Shown: positions 19,141 through 28,294 of the stretch, piece by piece | How the letters are laid out: the number at the start of each line of letters is the position of its first letter | Numbering within the stretch: position 1 is the stretch's first letter | Source: Palsa-504 sp963808615 | GTDB lineage: Bacteria; Actinomycetota; Actinomycetes; Streptosporangiales; Streptosporangiaceae | Length of the DNA stretch: 64,000 bases | NCBI GenBank assembly: GCA_963808615.1 | Contig: CAWEGV010000002.1 | Span: 62,001-126,000 of the forward strand | Direction: 5' to 3' | Notes under the pieces: generated by a model | What the model was told of the DNA's origin: nothing | Database searches by the model: none | The model's input: only the letters and a program-made list of their open reading frames with translations | Program-made: the position numbers and the translations under genes

Positions 19141-19153
19141 CCCGGTTTTTAGG

Positions 19154-19169
19154 CCGAACGGTTCGTGGT
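19154..19169 (+). repeat. Interspersed CCGAACGGTCC motif, intergenic copy
   Basis: CCGAACGGTTCGTGGT lies 13 bp after the oxoprolinase stop, between it and the convergent gene ending at 19251. Confidence 0.65.
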
Positions 19170-19250
19170 GCATGACTCACGCAACGCAGATTCGCCGCGG
19201 TTGGCTTGAGCGCCAGCCGTGCCGCCCCAGGATGAGCGGCAGCCCTCAGC

Positions 19251-20891
19251 CTACGGTTCGTCGCCCTCGAGTTCGCACAGCACCGCGACCAGGGCGGTCT
19301 CGTCGCCGCTGGTGTGATCGAGCACGGCCATCAGCGCGTGCAGCACCAGGTGCCGGTCCTGGCCCGCGTCGAGCAGGCGCTGCGCCGCCTCCCACAGCTC
19401 AGGCGGGTCTCCCCGCCACAGCCGGTCGGCCAGCGCCAGGTGCCGGTCAATGTGAGGGCCGACGCCGCCGGGCGCCGGGGTGGCGTGGTCGGCGGCGATC
19501 AGCGTGCGGCGGTCCCCGGGATCGGCGGGGTCCAGGCTGCTCAGGTCGGTACCGTTATGCCAGCCCTCGAGCACGCCGAACGCGAACGCGCGCCGCGGCA
19601 GGGCCTCCAGTTCACCGTCCGGCAGCAGCCGCCTGACCAGCACGTAGTCCAGGCCGAACTCGGCCGGATCGCGGTAGGCCCGGGCGAAGATGCCCATCGA
19701 GTTGAACACCGCCTCCAGGGCCTCGTTCACCACCGGGTCGGGCAGCCCGCGGCGGCGCCCGGCCCAGCGGACCCAGGCGGCCAGCACGTGCGGCATGGCG
19801 TCCTGCTCGGCAAATGACAGCATCACCTTGCGCGGCAGCCAGCCGAGCAGGAACGTCTCCACCTTGGCCGGGCTCATCCGCAGCGGCCGCCCGAAGTCCT
19901 GGTCGCAGCCGAAGTCGATGATGCGGTCCGCGCAATGCGAGGCCGATCCGCGGTCGGACAGGTCCTCGGCCTCGTCGGAGGCCAGGAACTCGGCGGCCAG
20001 CATGGCCCGGCGGTCCTTGCTCCACAGCTGCCGCCGCGCCCCGGTGGCCGACAGCGAGCGGCCCCGGTAGGGCGGCAGGGCCCTGATGCGTGCCCTGATG
20101 AACGCGTGGTAGGAGGCGAACGACTCGCTGACCGGCGGGTCGGTCGCGGTGTCGGTCACGGCCAGCGCGGTCTCCAGCATGTGCCGCGCCTGCCCGGCCT
20201 CCAGCTGCCGGAACGCCTGCCTGCCCTCGGGCGCGGCCTCGGCCCGCTGGCTGCTGGCCTCGCGGCAGTGATCCAGCAGCTTGTCCACCCGCGAGGTCAC
20301 CCAGCCGTCGCGGAGCATCCCCTCGGCGTTGTAGTCCACCACCGCGACCAGCGCGTGCGGCTCTTCGCCGTCGTAACTGAACACGGTGATGACCTCGTCC
20401 TGGTCGCCGAGCAGGTCGGGGTTGACGTAGCACTCGCCGGCCGTCACCGCGCCCAGGTGCTCGGCCCAGCCCGGACACGGCACGCCCGCCTCGATCAGGT
20501 CCAGGGCCGCGCGTTCGGCCTTGGCCGCCTGCCGGGGGGTGCCCAGGCAGGCGATGCCGGACAGCAGGGCCAGCGCGGCCGGGCTGCGCTGCCCGGCCGC
20601 GTAGTCAACCAGTCCCTCGCCGACCAGCTGCTCCACCGTGGCGCCGCCCCGGCCGCGCCGCCGGGGGGCGCACTGCCCCCACCAGGTGCCGAGCAGCTCG
20701 CTGACCATGAGTTCGGCATCCAGCGGGCTGCGCACGGCCAGCAGCTCGCGCGCCGCGCGCAGCATCTCGGCGAACAGCGCGTTCGGCGGCGGGGCGGCAG
20801 CACCTGTCCCCTGGGTTCCCCGCCCGTGCCGGCCGCCGCCTGATCCGGTCGGATCGCCAGGGGATTGGCTGCGTCGGCTCTGCGGGCTCAC
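19251..20891 (-). CDS. Conserved hypothetical protein, 546 residues
   Basis: I do not recognise a named family. The first 35 residues are Gly/Ser/Arg-rich. The rest is soluble, largely helical and acidic, with LRAARELLAVRSPLDAELMVSELLGTWWG near the start and a long mid-region (VFSYDGEEPHALVAVVDYNAEGMLRDGWV). Further on are SYHAFIRARIRALPPYRGRS and CADRIIDFGCDQDFGRPLRMSP. No transmembrane segment or signal peptide is seen. The frame is intact across 1.6 kb with normal actinobacterial codon bias, so it is a real gene. It diverges from the PP2C phosphatase upstream of the sigma factor; the arrangement offers no firm functional clue. Confidence 0.8.
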   Translation of the reverse strand: MSPQSRRSQSPGDPTGSGGGRHGRGTQGTGAAAPPPNALFAEMLRAARELLAVRSPLDAELMVSELLGTWWGQCAPRRRGRGGATVEQLVGEGLVDYAAGQRSPAALALLSGIACLGTPRQAAKAERAALDLIEAGVPCPGWAEHLGAVTAGECYVNPDLLGDQDEVITVFSYDGEEPHALVAVVDYNAEGMLRDGWVTSRVDKLLDHCREASSQRAEAAPEGRQAFRQLEAGQARHMLETALAVTDTATDPPVSESFASYHAFIRARIRALPPYRGRSLSATGARRQLWSKDRRAMLAAEFLASDEAEDLSDRGSASHCADRIIDFGCDQDFGRPLRMSPAKVETFLLGWLPRKVMLSFAEQDAMPHVLAAWVRWAGRRRGLPDPVVNEALEAVFNSMGIFARAYRDPAEFGLDYVLVRRLLPDGELEALPRRAFAFGVLEGWHNGTDLSSLDPADPGDRRTLIAADHATPAPGGVGPHIDRHLALADRLWRGDPPELWEAAQRLLDAGQDRHLVLHALMAVLDHTSGDETALVAVLCELEGDEP

Positions 20892-21138
20892 CTTGATAGC
20901 CTCTCAGATCTGAACATGCGGACGCTATGCTACGGTGCCATGCCCGCCGCTGTTCCGCCTCGTAAACGGTAAGCGACACGCGGGCACACCTGACGTGCAT
21001 GGCAAATCGCCGTTCGCTTTCCGCGAATCCGCTTTCCTGGCCGCACCAAATGCCGGATTGTGGCACGCTTAATTAGTTGGGTGCGGGAGCGATCCCGGGG
21101 AAGGAGCCGCCCATGGCAGCCCCCGGTGCGGTGGGTGG
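20892..21138. other. Divergent intergenic region
   Basis: About 250 bp between the hypothetical gene and the phosphatase gene. It is relatively AT-rich around 20910-21080 (for example TTAATTAGTTGGG) and probably carries both promoters. No RNA gene was recognised. Confidence 0.5.
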
Positions 21139-23280
21139 GTGCCCGCTGTGAGCACGGACACTTCGGTGCCCAGGCCTCGGGACGCATCCGACGCCGCTCT
21201 GGTGGACATGCTCATGCTGGAGGCGCCGGTAGGCCTCGCGCTCTTCGGGCCCGACCTGCGCTTCCGCTGGGTGAATGCTGCCCTGGCCCGGCTCGAGGGA
21301 ACGGACCCGGCCCGATACGCCGGCCGGCTGCCGTCCGAGGTGTGGCCGGAGGAGCTCGCGACCCGCGCCGAGGCCGCGCTGCGCAAGGTCCTGGCCGACG
21401 GCGCGCCGGTGCTTGCCAGGGGGGAATGGGGGGGCGGGCAGCCCCCCCATGATCGGGGGGATTCCCAAGGGGGGTCCGGGGGGATGGGTCCCCCCGCTAG
21501 AAATCAGTCGTCCCCCCGGGGATACACCGCATCCTGGTTCCCCGTGCACGACGCGGCCGGGGAGATCGGCGGCGCCGGGCTCATGCTGCTCGAACTCGGC
21601 GGGCACCCGGCCGAGGAGGAGATCAGGCGCAGCGAGGAGCGTTACCGCTCGCTGGTCCAGGGCGCCGCCCAGGTGGTCTGGGTGGCGGCCCCCGACGGCG
21701 CCATGAAGGAAGACTCGCCGGAGTGGCGGTGGATCACCGGGCAGTCGACCGAGGACTACTTGGGCCACGGCTGGCTGGCCGCCGTGCACCCCGATGACCG
21801 GGAACGGGTCGAGCGCGACTGGCGCGAGTGCGTCCGGACCGGCAAGGTGTTCGACGACCGGTACCGGATCCGGACCAAGAACGGCTCGTACCGGCACTAC
21901 GACGTGCGGGCGGTCCCGATCGAGCGGGACGGCAAGATCGTCGAATGGGTCGGGGCCACCAGCGACGTCACCAGCCAGCGTGAGGCCGAGGAGATGCGCG
22001 GGCGGCTGACCGAGCAGCTGTCCGCGGCCGCGCTGCGCACCGCGCGGCTGCAGCAGGCCACCTCGATGCTGGCCGAGGCGCTCATCGTGGAGCAGGTGGT
22101 CGAGGTCATCACCGAGGTGGGCCGGACCGCGATCGGCGCGCTGCGGTCGGCGGTCGCTCTGCTCGAACCGGACGGTGCGCGGCTGCGGGTGGTCAACGAG
22201 GACGGATTGCCGACCTCACCGGACTCGGCGGCCGGCCCGCTGACCCTGCAGTCTCCCAGCGTGATGACCAGGGCCATCGCGACTCGGCAGCCGGTGCTCA
22301 TCGAGGACCCGGAGGACCTGCGCAGGCAGTTCGCGGGTGAGCTCGACATCTACCCGGCCAACGTGGTGGCGACGTCTGATGAGCGCTCCTGGGTCGGCCT
22401 GCCGCTGATCACGGCGGGCGCGCCGCTGGGCGCGCTGCGGTTCTCGTTCGGCCGGGCCAGGAAGATCACCGAGGAGGAGCGGGTCTTCCTCGAGGCGCTG
22501 GCCGGCCAGTGCGCGCTGGCGGTCGAGCGAGCGGGGCTGTATGAACGGGAGCACACCACCGCCGAGACGCTGCAGCGCAGCCTGCTTCCCGACCGGCTGC
22601 CCAGCGTCCCCGGCCTGGTCCTGACGGCCAGGTACCGCCCGGTCGGGCGGAACATGGAGATTGGCGGCGACTGGTACGACGGGTTCCGGCTGGCCGACCA
22701 GCGGCTGGCGCTCGCGGTCGGCGACGTCATGGGCAAGGGGCTGACCGCCGCGGCCGGCATGGGCCGGGTCCGCAACGCGCTGCGCGCGCTGGCCCTGACC
22801 GACCCGCGCCCGGCCGCCGTCCTGGGCGGCCTGGACCGGCTGTTCAGCGCCACCGAGGAGGAAGAGCAGGTCACCACCGTCGCCTACCTGGTGATCGACC
22901 CCGCCACCGGCGAGGGCATGCTCGGCAACGCCGGCCACCTGCCCGCCCTGGTGCTCGAGGCGGGCACCGCGCCGCGGTTCGACCAGGTGGAGGCGGGCAC
23001 CCCGCTCGGCTGGGCCAGCCCGCGCAAGCAGCACGTGTTCAGCCTGCAGCCGGGCAGCACCGCGGTGTTCTACTCCGACGGGCTGGTCGAGACCAGGAAC
23101 CGTGGCCTGGACGCCGGCCTGGATGACCTGGCCGCGGTGGCCGCCCGTGCCGACGCGGATCTGCTCGGCCAGCCTGAACGCCTGCTCGAATACCTCGTAG
23201 ACCGCATGCTCGCAGGTCACGAGCAAGACGATGACGTCACCGTACTGGTCATTCACCGGCCTGCCGGGGGTGCGCAGTGA
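21139..23280 (+). CDS. PAS-PAS-GAF-PP2C (SpoIIE/RsbU-type) serine phosphatase
   Basis: This 713-residue signalling protein would dephosphorylate an anti-sigma antagonist in response to sensed signals (family knowledge). The first PAS-like domain (about 20-145, LEAPVGLALFGPDLRFRWVNAAL) is interrupted at about 97-128 by a Gly/Pro-rich stretch encoded by a G-rich hairpin element. A second PAS/PAC follows (about 160-283, RYRSLVQGAAQVVWVAAPDG and HPDDRERVERDW), then a GAF domain (about 310-460). The PP2C domain (about 480-708) has GGDWYDGF, VGDVMGKGLTAAAGMG, GNAGHLPALV, YSDGLVETR and DDDVTVLVI, which carry the metal-binding Asp residues. The start is GTG 21139 or GTG 21148. It precedes the principal sigma factor gene by 112 bp on the same strand. 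Confidence 0.92.
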   Translation: MPAVSTDTSVPRPRDASDAALVDMLMLEAPVGLALFGPDLRFRWVNAALARLEGTDPARYAGRLPSEVWPEELATRAEAALRKVLADGAPVLARGEWGGGQPPHDRGDSQGGSGGMGPPARNQSSPRGYTASWFPVHDAAGEIGGAGLMLLELGGHPAEEEIRRSEERYRSLVQGAAQVVWVAAPDGAMKEDSPEWRWITGQSTEDYLGHGWLAAVHPDDRERVERDWRECVRTGKVFDDRYRIRTKNGSYRHYDVRAVPIERDGKIVEWVGATSDVTSQREAEEMRGRLTEQLSAAALRTARLQQATSMLAEALIVEQVVEVITEVGRTAIGALRSAVALLEPDGARLRVVNEDGLPTSPDSAAGPLTLQSPSVMTRAIATRQPVLIEDPEDLRRQFAGELDIYPANVVATSDERSWVGLPLITAGAPLGALRFSFGRARKITEEERVFLEALAGQCALAVERAGLYEREHTTAETLQRSLLPDRLPSVPGLVLTARYRPVGRNMEIGGDWYDGFRLADQRLALAVGDVMGKGLTAAAGMGRVRNALRALALTDPRPAAVLGGLDRLFSATEEEEQVTTVAYLVIDPATGEGMLGNAGHLPALVLEAGTAPRFDQVEAGTPLGWASPRKQHVFSLQPGSTAVFYSDGLVETRNRGLDAGLDDLAAVAARADADLLGQPERLLEYLVDRMLAGHEQDDDVTVLVIHRPAGGAQ
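21426..21522. repeat. G-rich hairpin element, copy 1 (inside the PAS domain gene)
   Basis: It starts with seven G, CGGGCAG, seven C (21428-21448), a near-perfect hairpin, followed by runs GGGGGG, GGGGGGTCC, GGGGGG and GTCCCCCC. The same 21-base core and the same order of runs occur at 48043. It adds about 31 residues to the protein without breaking the frame. Confidence 0.8.
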
Positions 23281-23392
23281 CCGATGACCCGGCGCAGGCG
23301 TACAAGTCACTCCCGGCCGCAGCCTATGGTGATGATGTGGGAGGCATGCGGTTGAACCAATCCCGAGTTGCATCTACCCAGCGAAGGAAGGG

Positions 23393-24838
23393 GTGACCGT
23401 GGTCGTGAGCGCTGCTAACTCCGCAGCGCGGAAGCGCCCCAGGACGACGGGCCAGCAGCCCGGGACCGCCGAGGAGCAGGCGGTTCAGGCGCCTGCACCC
23501 GAGGACCCGGACGAGTACGGTCCCGAGGTGCGCTCCGGCGCGGACGCCAACCCCATGGGCCTGGCCCCGGCGGGTCTCGGTGACGACGTCGACGAGCTGG
23601 AAGGCCCAGGACTCGACGAGCTCGACGCGTCCGACGCGGACATCCAGGCCGCGCTGGCCCAGGGAGACCTGGACGAGCCTGACCTGGCCGACGTGGCCGC
23701 GGCCGCCGAGGACCTGGAGGGCCCCGACGGCCTCGAAACGACCGAGGAGCGGGAGCCAGACCAGCCCGCAGGCGAGGCGGACGCCGAAGCCGGAGGGCCT
23801 GAGGGTCCGGACGCGTCAGGCGCGCAGGTGGTCAAGATCGCCCCGGAAGCCGGCGAGGATGAGGAGATCTTCGTCTTCGGCGACGACGACGATGACCTCC
23901 CGGCCGCGCAGGTGGCGGTGGCGGGCGCGACCGCGGACCCGGTCAAGGACTACCTGAAGCAGATCGGCAAGGTGCCGCTGCTCAACGCCGAGCAAGAGGT
24001 CGAGCTGGCCAAGCGGATCGAGGCGGGCCTGTTCGCGGAGGAGAAGCTGGCCGAGGGCCGCCACACGCTGACCACCGACCAGCGGATCGACCTGGAGTGG
24101 ATCGCCGAGGACGGCACCCGGGCCAAGAATCACCTGCTTGAGGCCAACCTCCGGCTGGTGGTGTCGCTGGCCAAGCGGTACACCGGGCGCGGCATGCTGT
24201 TCCTGGACCTGATCCAGGAGGGCAACCTGGGCCTGATCCGGGCCGTGGAGAAGTTCGACTACACCAAGGGCTACAAGTTCTCCACGTACGCCACCTGGTG
24301 GATCCGGCAGGCCATCACCCGCGCCATGGCCGACCAGGCCCGCACCATCCGGATCCCGGTGCACATGGTCGAGGTCATCAACAAGCTGGCCCGGGTGCAG
24401 CGCCAGATGCTGCAGGACCTGGGCCGCGAGCCCACCCCGGATGAGCTGGCCATCGAGCTGGACATGACCCCGGAGAAGGTCATCGAGGTGCAGAAGTACG
24501 GCCGCGAGCCGATCTCGCTGCACACCCCGCTCGGGGAGGACGGCGACAGCGAGTTCGGCGACCTGATCGAGGACTCCGAGGCGATCCAGCCCGGCGAGGC
24601 GGTCAGCTTCACGCTGCTGCAGGAGCAGCTGCACTCGGTGCTGGACACGCTGTCCGAGCGCGAGGCCGGCGTGGTCTCGATGCGGTTCGGCCTGACCGAC
24701 GGCCAGCCCAAGACCCTGGACGAGATCGGCAAGGTCTACGGCGTGACCCGGGAGCGCATCCGGCAGATCGAGTCCAAGACCATGTCCAAGCTCCGGCACC
24801 CCTCCCGCTCCCAGGTCCTGCGCGACTACCTCGACTAA
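23393..24838 (+). CDS. hrdB: RNA polymerase principal sigma factor (HrdB/SigA)
   Basis: This is the housekeeping sigma-70 factor, 481 residues. An acidic Ala/Glu/Asp-rich N-terminal region (about 1-175) is typical of actinomycete HrdB. Region 1.2 follows (DPVKDYLKQIGKVPLLNAEQEVELAKRIE), then region 2 (NLRLVVSLAKRYTGRGMLFLDLIQEGN, GYKFSTYATWWIRQAI), which contacts the -10 element. Region 3 is HMVEVINKLARVQRQ, and region 4 (LDEIGKVYGVTRERIRQIESKTMSKLRHPSRS) recognises the -35. GTG 23393 is supported by GAAGGAAGGG just upstream. It sits close to the WhiB7-type gene and parE, as in Streptomyces, where hrdB and parE are near neighbours. Confidence 0.97.
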   Translation: MTVVVSAANSAARKRPRTTGQQPGTAEEQAVQAPAPEDPDEYGPEVRSGADANPMGLAPAGLGDDVDELEGPGLDELDASDADIQAALAQGDLDEPDLADVAAAAEDLEGPDGLETTEEREPDQPAGEADAEAGGPEGPDASGAQVVKIAPEAGEDEEIFVFGDDDDDLPAAQVAVAGATADPVKDYLKQIGKVPLLNAEQEVELAKRIEAGLFAEEKLAEGRHTLTTDQRIDLEWIAEDGTRAKNHLLEANLRLVVSLAKRYTGRGMLFLDLIQEGNLGLIRAVEKFDYTKGYKFSTYATWWIRQAITRAMADQARTIRIPVHMVEVINKLARVQRQMLQDLGREPTPDELAIELDMTPEKVIEVQKYGREPISLHTPLGEDGDSEFGDLIEDSEAIQPGEAVSFTLLQEQLHSVLDTLSEREAGVVSMRFGLTDGQPKTLDEIGKVYGVTRERIRQIESKTMSKLRHPSRSQVLRDYLD

Positions 24839-24942
24839 GGGCAGCGGCGCAGGCAACACCTCCCGCCCGGAGATCCCCCGGTCCGCTTGGTCTGGCCAAA
24901 CAAGGTCATCTTGGACCTCGACGGCAAGCCATCCGGCTCCCT

Positions 24943-24993
24943 ATGGTGGTCTGGTACGTCCGGTTCCTGCTGCCCGGGGAAAGGCGGCGCTGA
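24943..24993 (+). promoter_or_regulatory. Candidate leader uORF of the whiB7-like gene
   Basis: A 16-codon ORF (MVVWYVRFLLPGERRR, stop TGA) lies in the 200-bp leader between the sigma factor gene and the WhiB gene. It is followed by GC-rich sequence that can pair (around CCCGGCGTGC and GCTTTCCGGGGGC). Known whiB7 leaders use a short uORF and attenuation to sense translation inhibitors; function here is inference. Confidence 0.35.
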
Positions 24994-25042
24994 CGGTCCC
25001 GGCGTGCGGTGCTTTCCGGGGGCAAGTGAGAGGGGATCACCG

Positions 25043-25366
25043 ATGCAGTGGCGTGATGCCACCGTCGGCGGGATGGGTGCGACGGGGTTCGAGTTGCGGG
25101 TGGTCGGCTCGGCAGCCGCGCTTGCGGCAGGATCTGATCTTCCGTGTGCGCGGGATCCAGAGCTGTTCTTCGCCGAGTCTCCGCGGGAGGTGGAGCAGGC
25201 GAAGGCCATGTGCCGGGGCTGCCGGGTCAGGACCGGCTGCCTGGCCGGCGCGCTGGAGCGCCGGGAGCCGTGCGGTGTGTGGGGCGGTGAGCTGTTGATG
25301 CGCGGGGCGATCGTGCCGCGCAAGCGGCCTCGCGGGCGCCCGCGCAAGACCGAGGTGGCCGCGTAG
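25043..25366 (+). CDS. whiB7: WhiB-family Fe-S regulator, WhiB7/WblC type
   Basis: The protein has 107 residues. Four cysteines of the [4Fe-4S] site are visible (LPCARDPELFF, AMCRGCRVRTGC), followed by the WhiB turn GVWGGEL that contacts sigma region 4. The C-terminus has an AT-hook (KRPRGRPRK), which among WhiB proteins is the mark of WhiB7, activator of intrinsic antibiotic-resistance genes (family knowledge). An extra cysteine sits before the turn (REPCGVWGG, where Trp is more usual). ATG 25043 follows GAGAGGGGA. It is directly downstream of the principal sigma factor, its expected partner. Confidence 0.88.
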   Translation: MQWRDATVGGMGATGFELRVVGSAAALAAGSDLPCARDPELFFAESPREVEQAKAMCRGCRVRTGCLAGALERREPCGVWGGELLMRGAIVPRKRPRGRPRKTEVAA

Positions 25367-25478
25367 CGACGGCTCCAGCGGAATGAGTGCAGTTCGCGCT
25401 GCAATAGCAGCACCGATTGCACTCAGGCTTGATCACTTCGCGCGAGGCGATGATTAAACGGCGTGGCCGGCCGGGTGC

Positions 25479-25691
25479 TTACTCCGGCTGCGACTCCGAC
25501 AGGCGGTTGCTCTCGTCCTGGATGTCGACCGCCACCTTGGCCAGCGCCTCGGCGTGCACACGCCCGTGGTGCGCGCAGAAGAGCAGTTCTCCGCCGTGGG
25601 CGAGCAGCACGCGAACATACGCCTGGGCGCCGCAGCGATCGCAGGCGTCCAGCGCGGTCAGCGGCCTTGTGGGGGCTATTGCTCCGGTCAA
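25479..25691 (-). CDS. DUF7455-type small zinc-ribbon protein
   Basis: This protein of about 70 residues reads from TTG 25691 (LTGAIAPTRPLTALDACDRCGAQAYVRVLL) with CxxC, then LLFCAHHGRVHAEALAKVAVDIQDESNRL. The CDRCGA and FCAHHG motifs form a likely zinc site. Short proteins of this pattern are found beside hrdB in Streptomyces (recalled context). A longer upstream open frame exists to 25931 but shows no conservation, and the family starts just before the PLTAxDxCDRC motif. Function unknown. Confidence 0.78.
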   Translation of the reverse strand: MTGAIAPTRPLTALDACDRCGAQAYVRVLLAHGGELLFCAHHGRVHAEALAKVAVDIQDESNRLSESQPE

Positions 25692-26118
25692 CGTCGCCTG
25701 CCTCGCGTCGTGCCTCCGGCTTCTGTATCCGTCTGGCTCCGGTGTACTGCCGTACCGCTCAGTGCAACACATACCCAGGCGCTGGCGTTCCTCGCGCCGC
25801 GCGGTGTACGCCACAAGCGAAACCGCGACTGATGCCGCTTGTTCAGTTGTCCCGCGGCGACCCTGCCCCTCTTGCTGCCCTGACACGCGGTGCCCATGTC
25901 CCGCCGGGCGCTGGAGTATCCTCGGCGGCACACAGGCACCGGGTGTCTACCTCCAGATGTACCCACATCGGGGCCGGCCCAAGCATCCATCACCGGCGAG
26001 CCGGGGAATTACCGCGGCTTTGCCGCGTGGCATGCGCCAGGCAACCGGCCGGGAACGCTAATCTGTTCGATGAAGCCCCCGCAGGGGGCAGGTAAAGCTC
26101 GGAAGGAGCCCGGCGACC
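25692..26118. other. Promoter/leader region between the DUF7455 gene and parE
   Basis: About 430 bp without a convincing gene. A perfect hairpin CGCGGC-TTT-GCCGCG lies at 26013-26027 in the parE leader, and GGAAGGAG at 26101-26108 is the parE ribosome site. Confidence 0.55.
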
Positions 26119-28248
26119 GTGACCGCCCTCACCACCGCCGCCGCCCGGATGCCGGCCGGGGCCGTCGCCGACGCCTACACCGCCCGGCACCTATCGGTCC
26201 TGGAGGGCCTGGATGCGGTGCGCAAGCGTCCCGGCATGTACGTCGGGTCCACCGACAGCCGCGGCCTGCAGCACTGCCTGTGGGAGATCTTCGACAACGC
26301 GGTGGACGAGGCGCTGGGCGGGCACTGCTCGCGGATCGAGGTGATCCTGCACGCGGACGGCTCGGCCGAAGTCAGGGACAACGGCCGGGGCATCCCGGTG
26401 GACGTCGAGCGCAAGACCAAGCTCAGCGGGGTGGAGCTGGTCATGACCCGGCTGCACGCGGGCGGGAAGTTCGGCGGCGGCTCCTACACGGCCTCCGGCG
26501 GCCTGCACGGCGTGGGCGCCTCGGTGGTCAACGCGCTGTCCGCCCGGCTGGACGTCGAGGTGGACCGGGACGGGCGGACCTGGGCGGCCAGCTTCCGGCG
26601 CGGCGTCACCGGAGAGTTCGCCGGGCCGGGCCCCGACGCCGACTTCACCCGGAAGGCAGGCCTGCGCCCGCTCGGCCGGCTGGCCGGAACCGCCCGCGCG
26701 CGGAAGGCCACCGGGACCAGGATCAGGTTCTGGCCGGACCGGCAGGTGTTCCTGCGCGACGCCAGTTTCGGCTTCGACGCCGTTGCCGAGCGCGCCAGGC
26801 AGACCGCCTACCTGGTCCCCGGCCTGGCCATCACCGTCTGCGAGGAACCCCCCGGCAGCTCAGGACCAGACGAGCCGCGTCAGGTCCAGTTCCGCTTCGA
26901 CGGCGGCATCAGCGAGTTCTGCGCGCACCTGAGCTCGGCCGAGCCGGTCACCGACGCGATACGGCTGACCGGATCGGGTCACTTCACCGAGACCATCCCG
27001 GTGCTCGATGACCGGGGCCATATGACGCCCACCGAGGTGGAGCGCGAGCTGACCGTCGACGTCGCGGTGCAGTGGGGGAGCGGCTACGACACAGTGGTCC
27101 GGTCGTTCGTGAACGTCATCGCCACCCCGCACGGCGGCACCCACGTGACAGGCTTCGAGCGGGCCCTGGTGCGCACGCTGAACGACCAGCTCCGGGCGGC
27201 CCGGCTGCTGAAGAACGGTGACGAGCCGGTGACCATCCAGGACGTGCTCGAGGGCCTGGTCGCGGTGGTCTCGGTCCGGCTGCCCGAGCCCCAGTTCGAG
27301 GGCCAGACCAAGGAGGTGCTCGGCACCCCGGCCGCGTCCCGGATCGTGGCCCAGGTGGTGGGCGCGCAGCTCAAGACCTACCTGGAGACGCCGCCGCGGG
27401 GCGCCAAGCAGCAGGCCCGCTCGGTGCTGGAAAAGGTGGTCTCGGCGGCCAGGACCCGCATCGCCGCCCGCGAGCACCGCGACAACCAGCGCCGCAAGTC
27501 GGCGCTGGCCAGCTCGTCGCTGCCCGCCAAGCTGGTCGACTGCCGGTCGGCCGACGACCGCAGCGAGCTGTTCATCGTCGAGGGCGACTCCGCGCTCGGC
27601 ACGGCCAAGCTGGCCAGGGACTCGGAGTTCCAGGCGCTGCTGCCGATCCGCGGCAAGATCCTCAACGTGCAGAAGGCCTCGCTGGCGGACATGCTCAAGA
27701 ACACCGAATGCGCCGCGATCATCCAGGTCATCGGGGCCGGCTCGGGCAGCTCCTTCGACCTGGACTCGGCCAGGTATCAGCGGATCATCATCCTGGCGGA
27801 TGCCGACGTGGACGGGGCGCACATCCGGACCCTGCTGCTGACGCTGTTCCACCGGTACCTGCGGCCGATGCTCGAAGCCGGGCGGATATTCGCCGCGGTT
27901 CCGCCGCTGCACCGGATCGAGCTGACCAACCCGCGCAAGGGCCAGGAGAAGTACCGGTACACCTACTCCGACGCCGAGCTGAACCGGACGCTGCTGGAAC
28001 TGGAGCGGCGCGGCCAGCGCTGGAAGGAGCCGGTGCAACGGTACAAGGGCCTGGGCGAGATGGACGCCTCCCAGCTCGCCGAGACCACCATGGACCCCAG
28101 GCACCGCACGCTGCGCCGGATCAGGATCGAGGACGCCGCCGCGGCCGCCGGGATATTCAGCCTGCTGATGGGCACCGAGGTGGGCCCCCGCCGCGACTTC
28201 ATCGTCAGCGGCGCCGCCGAACTGGATCCCTCCCGCATCGACACCTGA
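26119..28248 (+). CDS. parE: Type II topoisomerase B subunit (ParE/GyrB-like)
   Basis: This is the ATPase subunit of topoisomerase IV or a second gyrase and decatenates or relaxes chromosomes; 709 residues. The GHKL ATP-binding domain (about 20-240) has EIFDNAVDEALGG, DNGRGIPVD and GLHGVGASVVNALS. The transducer domain contains FVNVIATPHGGTH. The TOPRIM domain has EGDSALG near 487, PIRGKILNV and the metal site DADVDGAHIRTLLLT near 560, and the tail is YKGLGEMDASQLAETTMDP. GTG 26119 follows GGAAGGAG. It converges with the A-subunit gene, 46 bp apart. Streptomyces carries parE/parC near hrdB, which favours ParE over GyrB. Confidence 0.93.
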   Translation: MTALTTAAARMPAGAVADAYTARHLSVLEGLDAVRKRPGMYVGSTDSRGLQHCLWEIFDNAVDEALGGHCSRIEVILHADGSAEVRDNGRGIPVDVERKTKLSGVELVMTRLHAGGKFGGGSYTASGGLHGVGASVVNALSARLDVEVDRDGRTWAASFRRGVTGEFAGPGPDADFTRKAGLRPLGRLAGTARARKATGTRIRFWPDRQVFLRDASFGFDAVAERARQTAYLVPGLAITVCEEPPGSSGPDEPRQVQFRFDGGISEFCAHLSSAEPVTDAIRLTGSGHFTETIPVLDDRGHMTPTEVERELTVDVAVQWGSGYDTVVRSFVNVIATPHGGTHVTGFERALVRTLNDQLRAARLLKNGDEPVTIQDVLEGLVAVVSVRLPEPQFEGQTKEVLGTPAASRIVAQVVGAQLKTYLETPPRGAKQQARSVLEKVVSAARTRIAAREHRDNQRRKSALASSSLPAKLVDCRSADDRSELFIVEGDSALGTAKLARDSEFQALLPIRGKILNVQKASLADMLKNTECAAIIQVIGAGSGSSFDLDSARYQRIIILADADVDGAHIRTLLLTLFHRYLRPMLEAGRIFAAVPPLHRIELTNPRKGQEKYRYTYSDAELNRTLLELERRGQRWKEPVQRYKGLGEMDASQLAETTMDPRHRTLRRIRIEDAAAAAGIFSLLMGTEVGPRRDFIVSGAAELDPSRIDT

Positions 28249-28294
28249 ACGCCGGCCGCTCACCGTCGCCGAGCTCCGCTGGCCGGGTCGAGGG

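Noticed and set aside
19155..19165. SOS-box-like CGAACGGTTCG after the oxoprolinase gene
   Set aside because: The half-sites are one base apart instead of four, and the sequence belongs to the interspersed CCGAACGG family.
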